Position numbers and translations under genes: made by a program
The notes under the pieces: model-generated
Databases searched by the model: none
What the model saw: the letters and a program-made list of their open reading frames with translations, nothing else
What the model was told of the DNA's origin: nothing
Shown: piece by piece, positions 25,063-32,197 of the stretch
Position numbering within the stretch: position 1 is the stretch's first letter
Layout of the letters: each line of letters begins with the position of its first letter
NCBI RefSeq assembly: GCF_900109045.1
Contig: NZ_FNYL01000026.1
Location: forward strand, 1 to 32,197
Source: Dyadobacter sp. SG02
GTDB taxonomy: Bacteria; Bacteroidota; Bacteroidia; Cytophagales; Spirosomataceae
Direction of reading: 5' to 3'
DNA length: 32,197 nt

Positions 25063-26523
25063 TTACGCAATAATTCCTTTCACCAACTTGCCGGCCACAT
25101 CCGTGAGGCGGTAGCGGCGTCCCTGATGCTTGTACACCAGCTTCTCATGATCCAATCCCAGTTGGTTGAGTATCGTCGCATGGAAATCGTGGACGTGTAC
25201 AGGGTCTTTCACAATATTGTATCCAAACTCGTCGGTTTCACCGTAAACAATGCCCGGTTTCACGCCCCCGCCGGCCATCCACACGGTGAAAGCGCGAGGG
25301 TGGTGGTCACGGCCGTAGTTGTCCTTGGTAAGCGTACCCTGGCAGTAGTTGGTCCGCCCGAACTCCCCGCCCCAGATCACCAGCGTTTCGTCCAGCAATC
25401 CGCGTTGTTTGAGGTCGGTAACCAATGCCGCCGACGCCTGATCGACGTCCATGCATTGCCCTTTGATCTCCTGCGGCAGCCCGCCGTGGCTGTCCCATCC
25501 CTGGTGGTAAAGCTGTACAAACCGCACGCCTTGCTCGGAAAGCTTCCGCGCGAGCAGACAGTTCGCCGCATAGGTTCCGGGTACAAGGCATTCCGGGCCG
25601 TACATTTTGACGATCGATTCGGGTTCCTTGCTCATATCGGTGATTTCCGGAACGGCGGTCTGCATGCGGAACGCCATTTCGTATTGCTGTACCTTCGCCG
25701 TGATTTCCGGGTCGCCGAAATCGTTGAATGTACCCTGGTTCAGTTCGGCCAGGTTATCGAGCATTTTGCGGCGCTGTGTGCGGTCCATCCCGTCGGGATC
25801 ATTGAGATACAACACCGGATTCTCGCCGCTGCTGAACTGCACGCCCTGGTGTACTGAATCCAGGAAGCCGTTCGTCCACAATTTGGAATATACCCCCTGC
25901 CCATTCCCTTTCCCACGTGAAAGCAACACGCAGAAACCGGGCAGGTTCTGGTTTTCGCTGCCCAATCCGTAGCTCAGCCAGGCGCCGAAACTCGGTCTGT
26001 TACCCACCTGTGCGCCCGTCTGGAAGAAGGTAAGCGCGGGGTCGTGGTTAATGGCTTCGGTATTAAGGGTTTTGATAATACAAAGATCGTCGGCAATGCT
26101 GGCCATATGCGGCAGCAGCTCACTCATCCAGGCACCACTCTTGCCGTGCTGTTTGAAATTAAAAATCGAACCTGCTAGCGGAAACTTGGCCTGATTGGCG
26201 GTCATACCCGTCAGGCGCTGACCACCGCGGATGGATTCCGGCAGGTCTTGTCCGTGCATTTTGTTGAGCATCGGCTTGTAATCGAACAAGTCGAGCTGCG
26301 AAGGCGCGCCATTTTGGAATAAATAGATCACCCGCTTCGCTTTGGGTGCGAAATGCGGCAGACCGGCCATCAGCTCGTTCACATCCGCGTCACCGCCCCC
26401 TCCTTTGAAAAGGTCCGGTATGAGCAGCGATCCCAGGGCGGCACTACCGAGCCCGAGGCTTAGTTTGGATAAAAAATGCCTGCGTGTGGTATTGACCCCA
26501 AAATCAAATATTGGCTTTTCCAT
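25063..26523 (-). CDS. DUF1501-family protein (sulfatase/phosphatase-fold, Tat-exported)
   Basis: A 486-residue protein of the DUF1501 family. The N-terminus TTRRHFLSKLSLGLGSAALG carries twin arginines at 14-15 and a hydrophobic stretch, a probable Tat signal. Family motifs seen are KRVIYLFQNGAPSQLDLFDYKP, HDPALTFFQTGAQVGNRPSFGAWLSYGLG, FVQLYHQGWDSHG, DETLVIWGGEFGRT and GRDHHPRAFTVWMAGGGVKPGIVYGETDEFGY. The Asp/His-rich motifs belong to the alkaline-phosphatase-like fold shared with sulfatases, but I see no CxPSR sulfatase maturation motif, so sulfatase activity should not be assumed. It is encoded 12 bases after the DUF1549/1553 gene, and the two families travel together in Planctomycetes and Bacteroidota. 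No reaction has been established for the family that I can cite. Confidence 0.93.
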   Translation of the reverse strand: MEKPIFDFGVNTTRRHFLSKLSLGLGSAALGSLLIPDLFKGGGGDADVNELMAGLPHFAPKAKRVIYLFQNGAPSQLDLFDYKPMLNKMHGQDLPESIRGGQRLTGMTANQAKFPLAGSIFNFKQHGKSGAWMSELLPHMASIADDLCIIKTLNTEAINHDPALTFFQTGAQVGNRPSFGAWLSYGLGSENQNLPGFCVLLSRGKGNGQGVYSKLWTNGFLDSVHQGVQFSSGENPVLYLNDPDGMDRTQRRKMLDNLAELNQGTFNDFGDPEITAKVQQYEMAFRMQTAVPEITDMSKEPESIVKMYGPECLVPGTYAANCLLARKLSEQGVRFVQLYHQGWDSHGGLPQEIKGQCMDVDQASAALVTDLKQRGLLDETLVIWGGEFGRTNYCQGTLTKDNYGRDHHPRAFTVWMAGGGVKPGIVYGETDEFGYNIVKDPVHVHDFHATILNQLGLDHEKLVYKHQGRRYRLTDVAGKLVKGIIA

Positions 26524-26535
26524 GATATTTCGGTT

Positions 26536-28863
26536 TTAGCTTTTTGTAATCGTTTCTTCCATGTTGTACAGCGTGTTGATCACGCGCATGAGCGCCGCCG
26601 CACGCACCTTGTCCGCCTTCGCCTCATGCGGGAACTCGCCCACATTCAGCACTTTGGCGGCATTCTCTTTCTGCTTTGAGAACATGGAAGCCTCTTCGTT
26701 GTAATATTTTTTGAGCAAATCTACTTCCTTATCCGTGGGCTGGCGGCAGACGATCGTCTGGAACGATGCCCGGATATTAGTCTCGATATCGGTCGACTTC
26801 GTAACCAGCCGCTCCGCCATGACGCGTGACGCTTCGAGCACGGCAGGGTCATTCAGCATCACCAGCGCTTGCAATGGCGTATTCGTTTTCGAGCGTTTCA
26901 CCTCGCAGTGGTCGCGGTTACTGGCGTCGAAAATGATCATCGACGGCGGCGGCACAGTGAGCTTGATAAACGTGTACATACCCCTTCGGTACAATGCGTC
27001 GCCTTTGTCCTGCTGGTAAGTGCGCAGGGTACCGCGGCCCGATGTCGCGGCTTCCCACAGGCCTTTCGGCTGGTAAGGTTTAACGCTGGGCCCTCCTATT
27101 TTAGGATTCAGCAATCCGCTGGTCGAAAGCACCATATCACGTACCAATTCGGCAGGCAGGCGATAGCGCGGGCCACGCGAGAGGTAAATATTTTCGGGAT
27201 CGGCTTTCAGTTTCTCATCGGTTACCTTGGCGGATTGCCGGTAAGTCGCCGATGTCACGATCTGCTTGATGAGCCTTTTGATATCCCAGCCATGGTTCAT
27301 AAAGTCTACCGCGAGCCAATCCAGCAATGCGGGGTTCGTCGGCAAGTCGCCCTGCATTCCGAAGTCCCCGGTGCTTTTCACGATTCCCCTACCGAAAAAC
27401 TCCTGCCAGATTTGGTTAATAAACACCCTGGCCGTCAGTGGGTTACTCTTGCTGGTCGTCCATTTGGCCAATCCCAAACGGTTTTGCGGCAGTTTAAGGG
27501 TGTCGAAACGCATTACCGCTGGCAATGCAGACGCTGTAACTACCCTACCCGGCGCGTCGTACGAGCCGCGGTTGAGAATGTGCGTCGGCCTGAGCGTATC
27601 GAGGTCGCCGAGTACAGAGACCATCAGCCGGCTGGTATCGGGCCGGTTGATGAACGAGAGCAACGTCTTCGCTTCGTCGTCCGAAATGGTCATAATCGGG
27701 TTCTTGGCAGGTTTTGTCTGCGAAATGTCCCCTTCGAAACCCGATTCTTTGGAATTGTTGAAAAACGCGAACATCCGATAATAATCTTCCTGCGAAATCG
27801 GGTCGTATTTGTGGTCGTGGCATTGCGCGCATTCCACGGTAAGCCCCAGCACGCCGGTACTGAAAGTTTTTGTTTTGTCGATATTGTACTCGATCCGGTA
27901 CTCTTCCGGAATCACGCCGCCTTCCTCGGTGTATTTATGGTTTCTGAAAAACGCCGTGGCCAGTATCTGCTCCTTGTTGGCATTGGGCATCATATCGCCC
28001 GCTATCTGCCACATCAGGAACTGGTCGTACTTCATGTTTTTATTGAATGCATTGATCAGCCAGTCCCGCCACGGCCATTGCGTACGTACTTCGTCGTCCT
28101 GGTAACCGTAGGAATCGGCGTAACGGGCTACGTCCAGCCAATGCACGGCCATTTTCTCGCCGTAGGTTTTCTGCGCCAGCAACTGGTCCACCACTTTTTC
28201 GTAGGCCTTGTCGCTATTGTCGGCTTCGAACTGCTTCTGCATTTCCACGGTCGGCGGCAGGCCGGTGAGGTCCAGCGCTACCCTTTTCAGCAAATGGCTT
28301 TTATCCGCTTCTTCGTTGGGTGCCAGTCCGGCACCTTCCATTTTGCGCAGTACGAAATTGTCAATTTCGTTTTTAGGCCAATCTTCATTGGAAACCTCGG
28401 GAACCGCTGGCAGGACGGGCGTCGTGAATGCCCAGTGGCGCTCGTATTTGGCACCTTCCTCGATCCACTTCTTCACCATTCCTATTTCGCCTTCATTCAG
28501 CAATCCCAGGTGCGACTCGGGCGTCGGCATCTGGTAGGAAGGATCTGCCGAAGTGATTCTCCGGTATACTTCCGACTGCTCCGGCTTGCCCGGGAAGATC
28601 GCGACCCCTTTTCCGTCTTTCAATTTGGCATAGGCACTTTCGGCCAGGTCGAGCCGCAGCCCTGCCTCGCGTTTTTTAGAATCGGGCCCGTGGCAGGCAA
28701 AACACTTATCGGATAGGATCGGACGGATGTCGAAATTATAACTCACCGCTTCATTACCCGACTGAGACTGCAACACGCCGTTTTTCTTGAAACAAGAAAC
28801 GGCCAGGAAAGCCACAGCGCCGGATAGTAACCCCAGATACAAGAACTTCTTTTTCATTTGCAT
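26536..28863 (-). CDS. DUF1549/DUF1553 lipoprotein with cytochrome-c-like PSCyt1 domain
   Basis: A protein of 775 residues. A TTG at 28875, directly behind the upstream stop, would add four residues; ATG 28863 (or 28857) is preferred because it opens straight into the lipoprotein signal MQMKKKFLYLGLLSGAVAFL with AVSC and Cys24. The PSCyt1 domain has CFACH (54-58) and MPTPESHLGLL. DUF1549 follows (EIDNFVLRKMEGAGLAPNEEADKSHLLKRVALDLTGLPPT, VHWLDVARYADSYGYQDDE, then a second motif CAQCH at 345-349 with DHKYDPISQEDYY). DUF1553 closes it (LAKWTTSKSNPLTARVFINQIWQEFFGRGIV, QALVMLNDPAVLEASRVMAERL). Two CxxCH motifs suggest covalent haem and periplasmic redox work, although planctomycete-type PSCyt1 proteins have not been proven to be cytochromes. 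It is the third gene of the operon. Confidence 0.93.
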   Translation of the reverse strand: MQMKKKFLYLGLLSGAVAFLAVSCFKKNGVLQSQSGNEAVSYNFDIRPILSDKCFACHGPDSKKREAGLRLDLAESAYAKLKDGKGVAIFPGKPEQSEVYRRITSADPSYQMPTPESHLGLLNEGEIGMVKKWIEEGAKYERHWAFTTPVLPAVPEVSNEDWPKNEIDNFVLRKMEGAGLAPNEEADKSHLLKRVALDLTGLPPTVEMQKQFEADNSDKAYEKVVDQLLAQKTYGEKMAVHWLDVARYADSYGYQDDEVRTQWPWRDWLINAFNKNMKYDQFLMWQIAGDMMPNANKEQILATAFFRNHKYTEEGGVIPEEYRIEYNIDKTKTFSTGVLGLTVECAQCHDHKYDPISQEDYYRMFAFFNNSKESGFEGDISQTKPAKNPIMTISDDEAKTLLSFINRPDTSRLMVSVLGDLDTLRPTHILNRGSYDAPGRVVTASALPAVMRFDTLKLPQNRLGLAKWTTSKSNPLTARVFINQIWQEFFGRGIVKSTGDFGMQGDLPTNPALLDWLAVDFMNHGWDIKRLIKQIVTSATYRQSAKVTDEKLKADPENIYLSRGPRYRLPAELVRDMVLSTSGLLNPKIGGPSVKPYQPKGLWEAATSGRGTLRTYQQDKGDALYRRGMYTFIKLTVPPPSMIIFDASNRDHCEVKRSKTNTPLQALVMLNDPAVLEASRVMAERLVTKSTDIETNIRASFQTIVCRQPTDKEVDLLKKYYNEEASMFSKQKENAAKVLNVGEFPHEAKADKVRAAALMRVINTLYNMEETITKS

Positions 28864-28875
28864 TTTTTTACTCAA

Positions 28876-30285
28876 TCAACCAATCTTAATTTCGCCTTTA
28901 ACAGTCTCCTGATGCAGGAACTGCTCTATTTCTTCCAGCCTTTTCCCTTTCGTTTCAAACAGGTTCCGCTTCGCGTACACGTACGAGCACACGCAGAAGA
29001 ACGAGAAAACGAAAAATGTGTTGGCCACCCCTAACCCGTCACGCATGAGCGGAAAGAGCAGGTTTACGATCCAGTCGGACACCCACATGGTCATAATGCA
29101 GATCGACAATGCGGTTCCCCGGATATGATTTGGAAATACTTCCGTCGCAATCACAAACTTCAACGGCCCCAGTGAGAAGGCGAAAAACAGCAGGAACAGC
29201 ATGATGCAAACCAGCATTCCCCACCCCGTGATACCGAAGGTGAAACAGAGGCCGGTTAATGCCAGCGACACCGCCGCTCCGGCAGATCCCATCAGGTAGA
29301 GTAACCTCCGCCCGAGCGTATCGACCTTCCAAATGGCTATCAGCGTGAATACCATACTCGCCAGGCCCAGCATCACCTGGTACAGCAATACATCGCCAAT
29401 GACGATGCCCGCCGACCGCAGGATGGTCGGGCCGTAGAAAATCACACCGTTAATGCCGCTGAACTGCGAGAGGGCGGTGAGCACCATCGTCATCACGAGT
29501 AGCCCGCGTAATGGATTTTGCATTAACTCTTTTACGCCTCCCTCCTTTTGCACAAATGCTTCCCGAATTGCGGCGAACTCGGTTCGGGCCTCCCCCTCTC
29601 CATTTATTTTAACCAGGATTGCCTGCGCTTCCGAATCCCTGCCCAGCCTGGCGAGCCAGCGTGGACTTTCCGGCACCGTTACCAGCAAAATGCAGAACAC
29701 TGCCGCCGGTACCACGCTCACAAAAAACATCCCGCGCCAAACCTCTTCCACAAACAGCCAATGGAAAATTCCGCTTCCCGCGCCCGCATGTGCGAGCGAG
29801 TACCGGTGCAGGAACAAGTTGCTGATGTAGGCGGCCAGCACGCCAATCGTGATAGCCAGTTGGTAGAATGTGACCAGCCCGCCCCGTTTCGGCGCGGGTG
29901 CTATTTCGGAAATGTAGAGTGGCGACACATTGGATGCTACGCCTACACCGGCCCCGGCCAGGATTCGAAATAGTATCAGAATGGTATAATTAGCTGAAAA
30001 TGAAAAACCTATTGCGCTCATCAGAAATAACAGGGCGGCCACGAAAAGGACCTTCTTCCTGCCAATTCTGTCGGCCAGATAACCCGAGAACGCCACGCCG
30101 ATAATGCAACCCACCAATGCAAACGAAACAAATAACCCCTCCTCCGCCGCCGACAGGCCATATTGTGCCCTGACCGGCTCGATGATCCCGCTCACGACGG
30201 CCATGTCGAACCCGAACAGAAAGCCTCCCAATGCCGCAATGAGCGTGATGAGGGAAGTGAAGTGTTTTACTTGTTGTGTCTGCAA
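28876..30285 (-). CDS. sugar-porter family MFS transporter
   Basis: A cytoplasmic-membrane sugar importer of the XylE/GLUT type, 469 residues with about twelve helices. Diagnostic motifs are GGFLFGFDMAVVSG in helix 1, DRIGRKK (72-78) after helix 2, PESPRWL (205-211) after helix 6, GINGVIFYGPTIL in helix 7, DTLGRR after helix 8 and a C-terminal FxETKGKRLEEIE, all canonical for sugar porters. The start must be TTG at 30285, since an in-frame TAA lies 15 bases upstream and the next ATG falls inside helix 1. The C-terminus abuts the DUF1549/1553 gene. Together with the ROK kinase upstream it argues for uptake of a free monosaccharide or small glycoside. Substrate specificity cannot be read. Confidence 0.95.
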   Translation of the reverse strand: MQTQQVKHFTSLITLIAALGGFLFGFDMAVVSGIIEPVRAQYGLSAAEEGLFVSFALVGCIIGVAFSGYLADRIGRKKVLFVAALLFLMSAIGFSFSANYTILILFRILAGAGVGVASNVSPLYISEIAPAPKRGGLVTFYQLAITIGVLAAYISNLFLHRYSLAHAGAGSGIFHWLFVEEVWRGMFFVSVVPAAVFCILLVTVPESPRWLARLGRDSEAQAILVKINGEGEARTEFAAIREAFVQKEGGVKELMQNPLRGLLVMTMVLTALSQFSGINGVIFYGPTILRSAGIVIGDVLLYQVMLGLASMVFTLIAIWKVDTLGRRLLYLMGSAGAAVSLALTGLCFTFGITGWGMLVCIMLFLLFFAFSLGPLKFVIATEVFPNHIRGTALSICIMTMWVSDWIVNLLFPLMRDGLGVANTFFVFSFFCVCSYVYAKRNLFETKGKRLEEIEQFLHQETVKGEIKIG

Positions 30286-30319
30286 GGCCTTGTGGGTTTA
30301 GGAATAGATTTGCCGGCTT

Positions 30320-31261
30320 TCAGTCAGCGAACTGGTCTTCTCTCAACGGCAGCGCCTGATCGCGGGCCACTCCTTCCTGTCGGGCCAGGCCGGCCGCCCC
30401 AATGAGGATACAAGCTTCTGTATCATCGCAAAAAACCACATTCACTTTACTATCAAGCGATTTCAATTCGTTTTCTAATGCATTCCAAAACAAATGGCTT
30501 GCCCTGGCAATATTACCGCCGATCACCAACTCGTCGCATTCGAATTTTTCCAGCCACGGACGCAGAAATTCGCCCAGGTTAGCACCGAATTCATGGAAAA
30601 TACCGCTCACCGCTCCGGAATGCATTTCGGCCAGCTCGCGTACGCCCGCAAGCGCCTGCCCGGTGGCCTGCTCGTATGTACGATGAAACCAACGCGTTGA
30701 AAAGTAATCGTCAGCGATGGATTCGCGGAACGGCTCATTGTAGAATGCACCCTGCACCGGCAAAGCCGGATGGTGAGTCACAAGCCTGCCATCCTCCATG
30801 AACGACGACCCGAAACCCGAGCCGAGCGTGAGAAAAACCGTCCGCTCACTTTTCAAACCATTCAGTGCATAAGCGCCTACGGCAAAACAATGTGCGTCAT
30901 TATAAAACCGGAACAGCGTATCGGTCATCCCCGTAGCCTCTTTCAATGCCTCTCCTATATCGAGACCAAACATCTGCTCGAATTTCCCGCCGACATTCAA
31001 AATCCTGCAAATGCCATTTTCATAATCGAACGGTCCCGGAAATGCAATCCCGATTTCATTCACAGGCTGCCCGCCGTCCAATGCTTCTTTAATGCACCCG
31101 GCGACGGACGCGATGATTTCCGAGGCTGTACCGAAACTATCCATTTCGTTTCGCACCAAACGCAACGATTGCCCGCGCCACAGGGACGCATCGACAACAG
31201 CAGCCGTAACATGACTCCCTCCAACATCCAACCCGAGACTAATGCCTGGTACTTTGTTCAT
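30320..31261 (-). CDS. ROK-family sugar kinase (no zinc motif seen)
   Basis: A cytoplasmic kinase-fold protein of 313 residues, expected to phosphorylate a hexose with ATP. GLDVGGSHVTAAVVD (10-24) is the phosphate-1 loop. FYNDAHCFAVGAYAL carries the catalytic Asp122, and LTLGSGFGSSF is the phosphate-2 loop. DELVIGGNIARASHLF is the adenosine region. The CxCGxxGC zinc site of classical ROK glucokinases and repressors is absent, and there is no DNA-binding domain, so it is a kinase-type member rather than a repressor. The frame extends to ATG 31300, but ATG 31261 is preferred: it gives the usual short N-terminus before the first strand and a leader of about 55 bases from the promoter at 31323-31352. 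It is the first gene of the operon, with 34 bases to the transporter gene. Confidence 0.92.
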   Translation of the reverse strand: MNKVPGISLGLDVGGSHVTAAVVDASLWRGQSLRLVRNEMDSFGTASEIIASVAGCIKEALDGGQPVNEIGIAFPGPFDYENGICRILNVGGKFEQMFGLDIGEALKEATGMTDTLFRFYNDAHCFAVGAYALNGLKSERTVFLTLGSGFGSSFMEDGRLVTHHPALPVQGAFYNEPFRESIADDYFSTRWFHRTYEQATGQALAGVRELAEMHSGAVSGIFHEFGANLGEFLRPWLEKFECDELVIGGNIARASHLFWNALENELKSLDSKVNVVFCDDTEACILIGAAGLARQEGVARDQALPLREDQFAD

Positions 31262-31312
31262 GCAAGTTTTCGTATTTCCCCCGATATGAAAGCCGCTCAT
31301 TGCTGAGTATGT

Positions 31313-31339
31313 AACATATGTTCAAATATACAAACATAT
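31313..31339. promoter_or_regulatory. operator-like inverted repeat over the operon promoter
   Basis: ATATGTT (31316-31322) and AACATAT (31333-31339) form an inverted repeat with a 10-base spacer that contains the -7 box. The left half also lies in a perfect palindrome, AACATATGTT (31313-31322), at the predicted transcription start. This is the position expected for a repressor of the sugar operon. No regulator gene is adjacent. Confidence 0.4.
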
Positions 31340-31352
31340 CATTAACAGTCAA
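31323..31352 (-). promoter_or_regulatory. Bacteroidota-type promoter of the five-gene operon
   Basis: Read on the minus strand, TTG (31352-31350) is followed after exactly 19 bases by TATATTTG (31330-31323), a full match to the TTG-N19-TAnnTTTG consensus. Transcription would begin near 31316, leaving a leader of about 55 bases before the preferred ATG at 31261. Confidence 0.75.
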
Positions 31353-31748
31353 AAAAGTTGCATTAATTCAATGGGGAAAAAGATGAGCATTAATTTATAT
31401 GTTATTGTAAATCAAGTAATTATATTTAAATTAAAGACACACTCTAATATTTTGACGCATTTTCCGCCCCTATCTATGTGGCTAAATTTCGTCGAAATTC
31501 AGCTAGTATGTATACAATGTATATACATATTAAAGAATTTTGAAACATGTAGATCGTTGGTACCCCGGATTACGCGCATGCATTAGTCGGCAATGCTTTG
31601 CTGTTGCATGCCTGACTGCATTGCTCTTGATCGGCCTTAGAATTTTTGCGACAAATGCTGCCCGAAAGGGAGGATGGAGTCAATTGCGAAATCGCGTAGC
31701 GAAGTAATATTGGTAGCCAAATCGTAATATTTGAAAATTACAGTTGGC

Positions 31749-31765
31749 CGTAGTCTCCGACTACG
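31749..31765. repeat. small hairpin 1 of cluster (CGTAGTC-TCC-GACTACG)
   Basis: A perfect 7-bp stem with a 3-base loop. Its core GTC-TCC-GAC is shared with hairpins 2 and 3, which makes it look like a REP-like element rather than chance. Confidence 0.6.
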
Positions 31766-31776
31766 TCCGAGTGACA

Positions 31777-31793
31777 GCTGGTCTCTGACCAGC
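31777..31793. repeat. small hairpin 2 of cluster (GCTGGTC-TCT-GACCAGC)
   Basis: A perfect 7-bp stem with a 3-base loop, 11 bases after hairpin 1. It has the same GTC/GAC inner stem as hairpin 1 but different outer base pairs, so the stem is kept while the sequence varies. Confidence 0.6.
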
Positions 31794-31817
31794 AAGCAAC
31801 ATTAAAGCGACGCACAA

Positions 31818-31834
31818 GCCGGTCGGAGACCGGC
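31818..31834. repeat. small hairpin 3 of cluster (GCCGGTC-GGA-GACCGGC)
   Basis: A perfect 7-bp stem with a 3-base loop, 24 bases after hairpin 2. The loop GGA is the complement of the TCC loop of hairpin 1, so this unit is in the opposite orientation, a head-to-head arrangement typical of paired REP-like elements. Confidence 0.6.
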
Positions 31835-31840
31835 ACTCGC

Positions 31841-31864
31841 TCGGGGCTGACTAAAAAGCCCCGA
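31841..31864. repeat. hairpin 4 beside the cluster (TCGGGGCT / AGCCCCGA)
   Basis: An 8-bp perfect stem with an 8-base loop directly after hairpin 3. It has a different core from the other three and may be an unrelated terminator-like structure; no strong T-tract follows on either strand. Confidence 0.5.
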
Positions 31865-31927
31865 ATCGATTTGGCTGTAAATCGGCCGTTTTAGATTTTT
31901 CAGACTTCATAGAAGCCTGGTTTGATT

Positions 31928-31973
31928 AAAAGGGTCAAAAAGCCGCTCTTGGGAGTGCTTTTGAACCCTTTTT
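31928..31973. terminator. long imperfect stem-loop after the transposase gene
   Basis: The arms 31928-31948 and 31953-31973 pair over most of about 20 bases around a TTGG loop, with outer pairs AAAAGGGT/AACCCTTTT. It starts 6 bases past the transposase stop on the minus strand and has A/T runs on both sides, so it can end transcription in both directions and insulate the insertion sequence. Confidence 0.65.
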
Positions 31974-31978
31974 GCTTG

Positions 31979-32197
31979 CTATGCAGCTGCTTTTTGCTGT
32001 TTGAGGTGCAGTTTTCTCAGATTATGGGCCATGGCAACCAGGGTAAACTCGGCGGTTGCCTTTTGTAGACCTCTAAGATGGAAGCGGCGGAAGCCCATAT
32101 TAGCTTTTATGTCACCAAAACAACTTTCTATTTCAATACTTCGTCGTTTCCGGAGCTGGAAGCCTTTTTGTGAATGAAGGTTTGTCCGGGCTTGCTG
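31979..32197 (-). CDS. IS1182-like transposase, C-terminal end (5' part outside window)
   Basis: The minus frame entering from the window edge gives 72 residues and stops at TAG (31981-31979). It contains QLRKRRSIEIESCFGDIKAN, MGFRRFHLRGLQKATAEFTL and VAMAHNLRKLHLKQQKAAA. This is the hallmark C-terminus of DDE transposases of the IS1182/IS5-related type: the Glu of the catalytic triad lies in RRSIEIES, and the F-R-RGL-K-E-L-A-HNL pattern follows. The N-terminal two thirds and the other IS end are outside the window, so whether the element is intact is not visible. The paired terminator structure lies just past the stop. Confidence 0.85.
   Translation of the reverse strand, partial: QQARTNLHSQKGFQLRKRRSIEIESCFGDIKANMGFRRFHLRGLQKATAEFTLVAMAHNLRKLHLKQQKAAA
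31979..32197 (-). mobile_element. partial insertion sequence, IS1182-like (extends past right edge)
   Basis: Inferred from the transposase C-terminus. The visible part ends at or somewhat left of 31979. Neither the terminal inverted repeat nor a target-site duplication could be identified inside the window, so the left boundary is approximate. The hairpin cluster and terminator-like stem lie between it and the ROK operon. Confidence 0.7.

Larger units (their letters stand above)
31262..31978. other. intergenic region with operon promoter and hairpin cluster
   Basis: About 700 bases without a convincing gene; the 71-codon frame at 31371-31586 is AT-rich low-complexity sequence. The left part carries the operon promoter. 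TATGTATA/TATACATA arms at 31507-31529 form an AT hairpin. GCAATGC and GCATTGC arms lie between about 31590 and 31625. The right part, 31749-31864, holds four GC-rich hairpins listed separately. An end of the flanking insertion sequence probably lies in the last 100 bases, but I could not identify its inverted repeat. Confidence 0.5.

Noticed and set aside
25063..26523. Calling the DUF1501 gene a sulfatase
   Set aside because: It shares the alkaline-phosphatase-like fold family, but the CxPSR formylglycine motif is absent, so the activity is not supported.
26869..28716. 615-codon open frame on the plus strand
   Set aside because: It lies fully antisense to the DUF1549/1553 gene, whose domains and CxxCH motifs are clear. 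Its translation is compositionally odd, with no signal or domain, and it reflects codon bias of the real gene.
31371..31586. 71-codon frame in the ROK upstream region
   Set aside because: AT-rich, hydrophobic low-complexity translation with no homology pattern; consistent with chance in AT-rich intergenic DNA.
31749..31864. CRISPR array in the hairpin cluster
   Set aside because: The repeats are short palindromes with unequal spacing (11 and 24 bases) and differing outer sequence, without constant direct repeats or cas genes.

Overview
The window looks like a chromosome segment of a Bacteroidota bacterium of the Cytophagales, with a Dyadobacter/Spirosoma-like gene complement. The evidence is a SusC/SusD pair controlled by an ECF sigma factor and a FecR-type anti-sigma factor, a one-protein hybrid two-component system, DUF1501 and DUF1549/DUF1553 genes, a long repeat-built secreted protein, and a promoter of the Bacteroidota type (TTG, 19 bases, TAnnTTTG). 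The genus is inferred from gene content only. No rRNA, tRNA or CRISPR array was recognised.

Layout, left to right. (1) 1-4251, minus: the N-terminal 1417 residues of a giant secreted protein of about 410-430 residue repeats, cut by the window edge. (2) 4252-6097: a LuxR-type regulator with a degenerate receiver domain, followed by a decayed second copy of its 3' end and downstream flank (direct repeat of about 242 bp). (3) 6098-10093: a complete hybrid two-component sensor/regulator with no polysaccharide utilisation genes beside it. (4) 10261-11444: a two-gene cassette with an ATGA overlap, a small winged-helix-like protein plus a nucleotidyltransferase of the AbiEii/DUF6036 kind. It reads like a toxin-antitoxin or phage-defence module, and a gene remnant follows it. 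(5) 11728-12750, minus: a lone glycosyltransferase-like gene. (6) 13184-20293: ECF sigma factor, FecR anti-sigma factor, SusC with an STN signalling domain, and SusD, closed by a strong terminator. (7) 20394-22676 (possibly to 22767): a secreted protein of unrecognised family, perhaps a glycoside hydrolase, with a probable 3' frameshift. (8) 22882-31261, minus: a tight five-gene operon (ROK sugar kinase, sugar-porter MFS, DUF1549/DUF1553 cytochrome-like lipoprotein, DUF1501 protein, DUF2231/cytochrome/LRR membrane protein) with one clear promoter and a terminator. (9) 31400-32197: a cluster of small hairpins and the C-terminal end of an IS1182-like transposase.

Functionally, regions 6 to 8 read as one carbohydrate locus. 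The outer-membrane SusC/D pair would bind and import a glycan under trans-envelope FecI/FecR-type control, and the 760-residue secreted protein may act on it. The convergent operon supplies a sugar permease, a kinase and a three-protein set (DUF1549/1553, DUF1501, DUF2231-cytochrome) best known from Planctomycetes and Bacteroidota whose biochemistry is not established. The substrate cannot be read from the sequence. The most interesting items are this uncharacterised set, the unassigned 760-residue protein, and the HTH/nucleotidyltransferase pair with its overlapping promoter and operator-like dyad.
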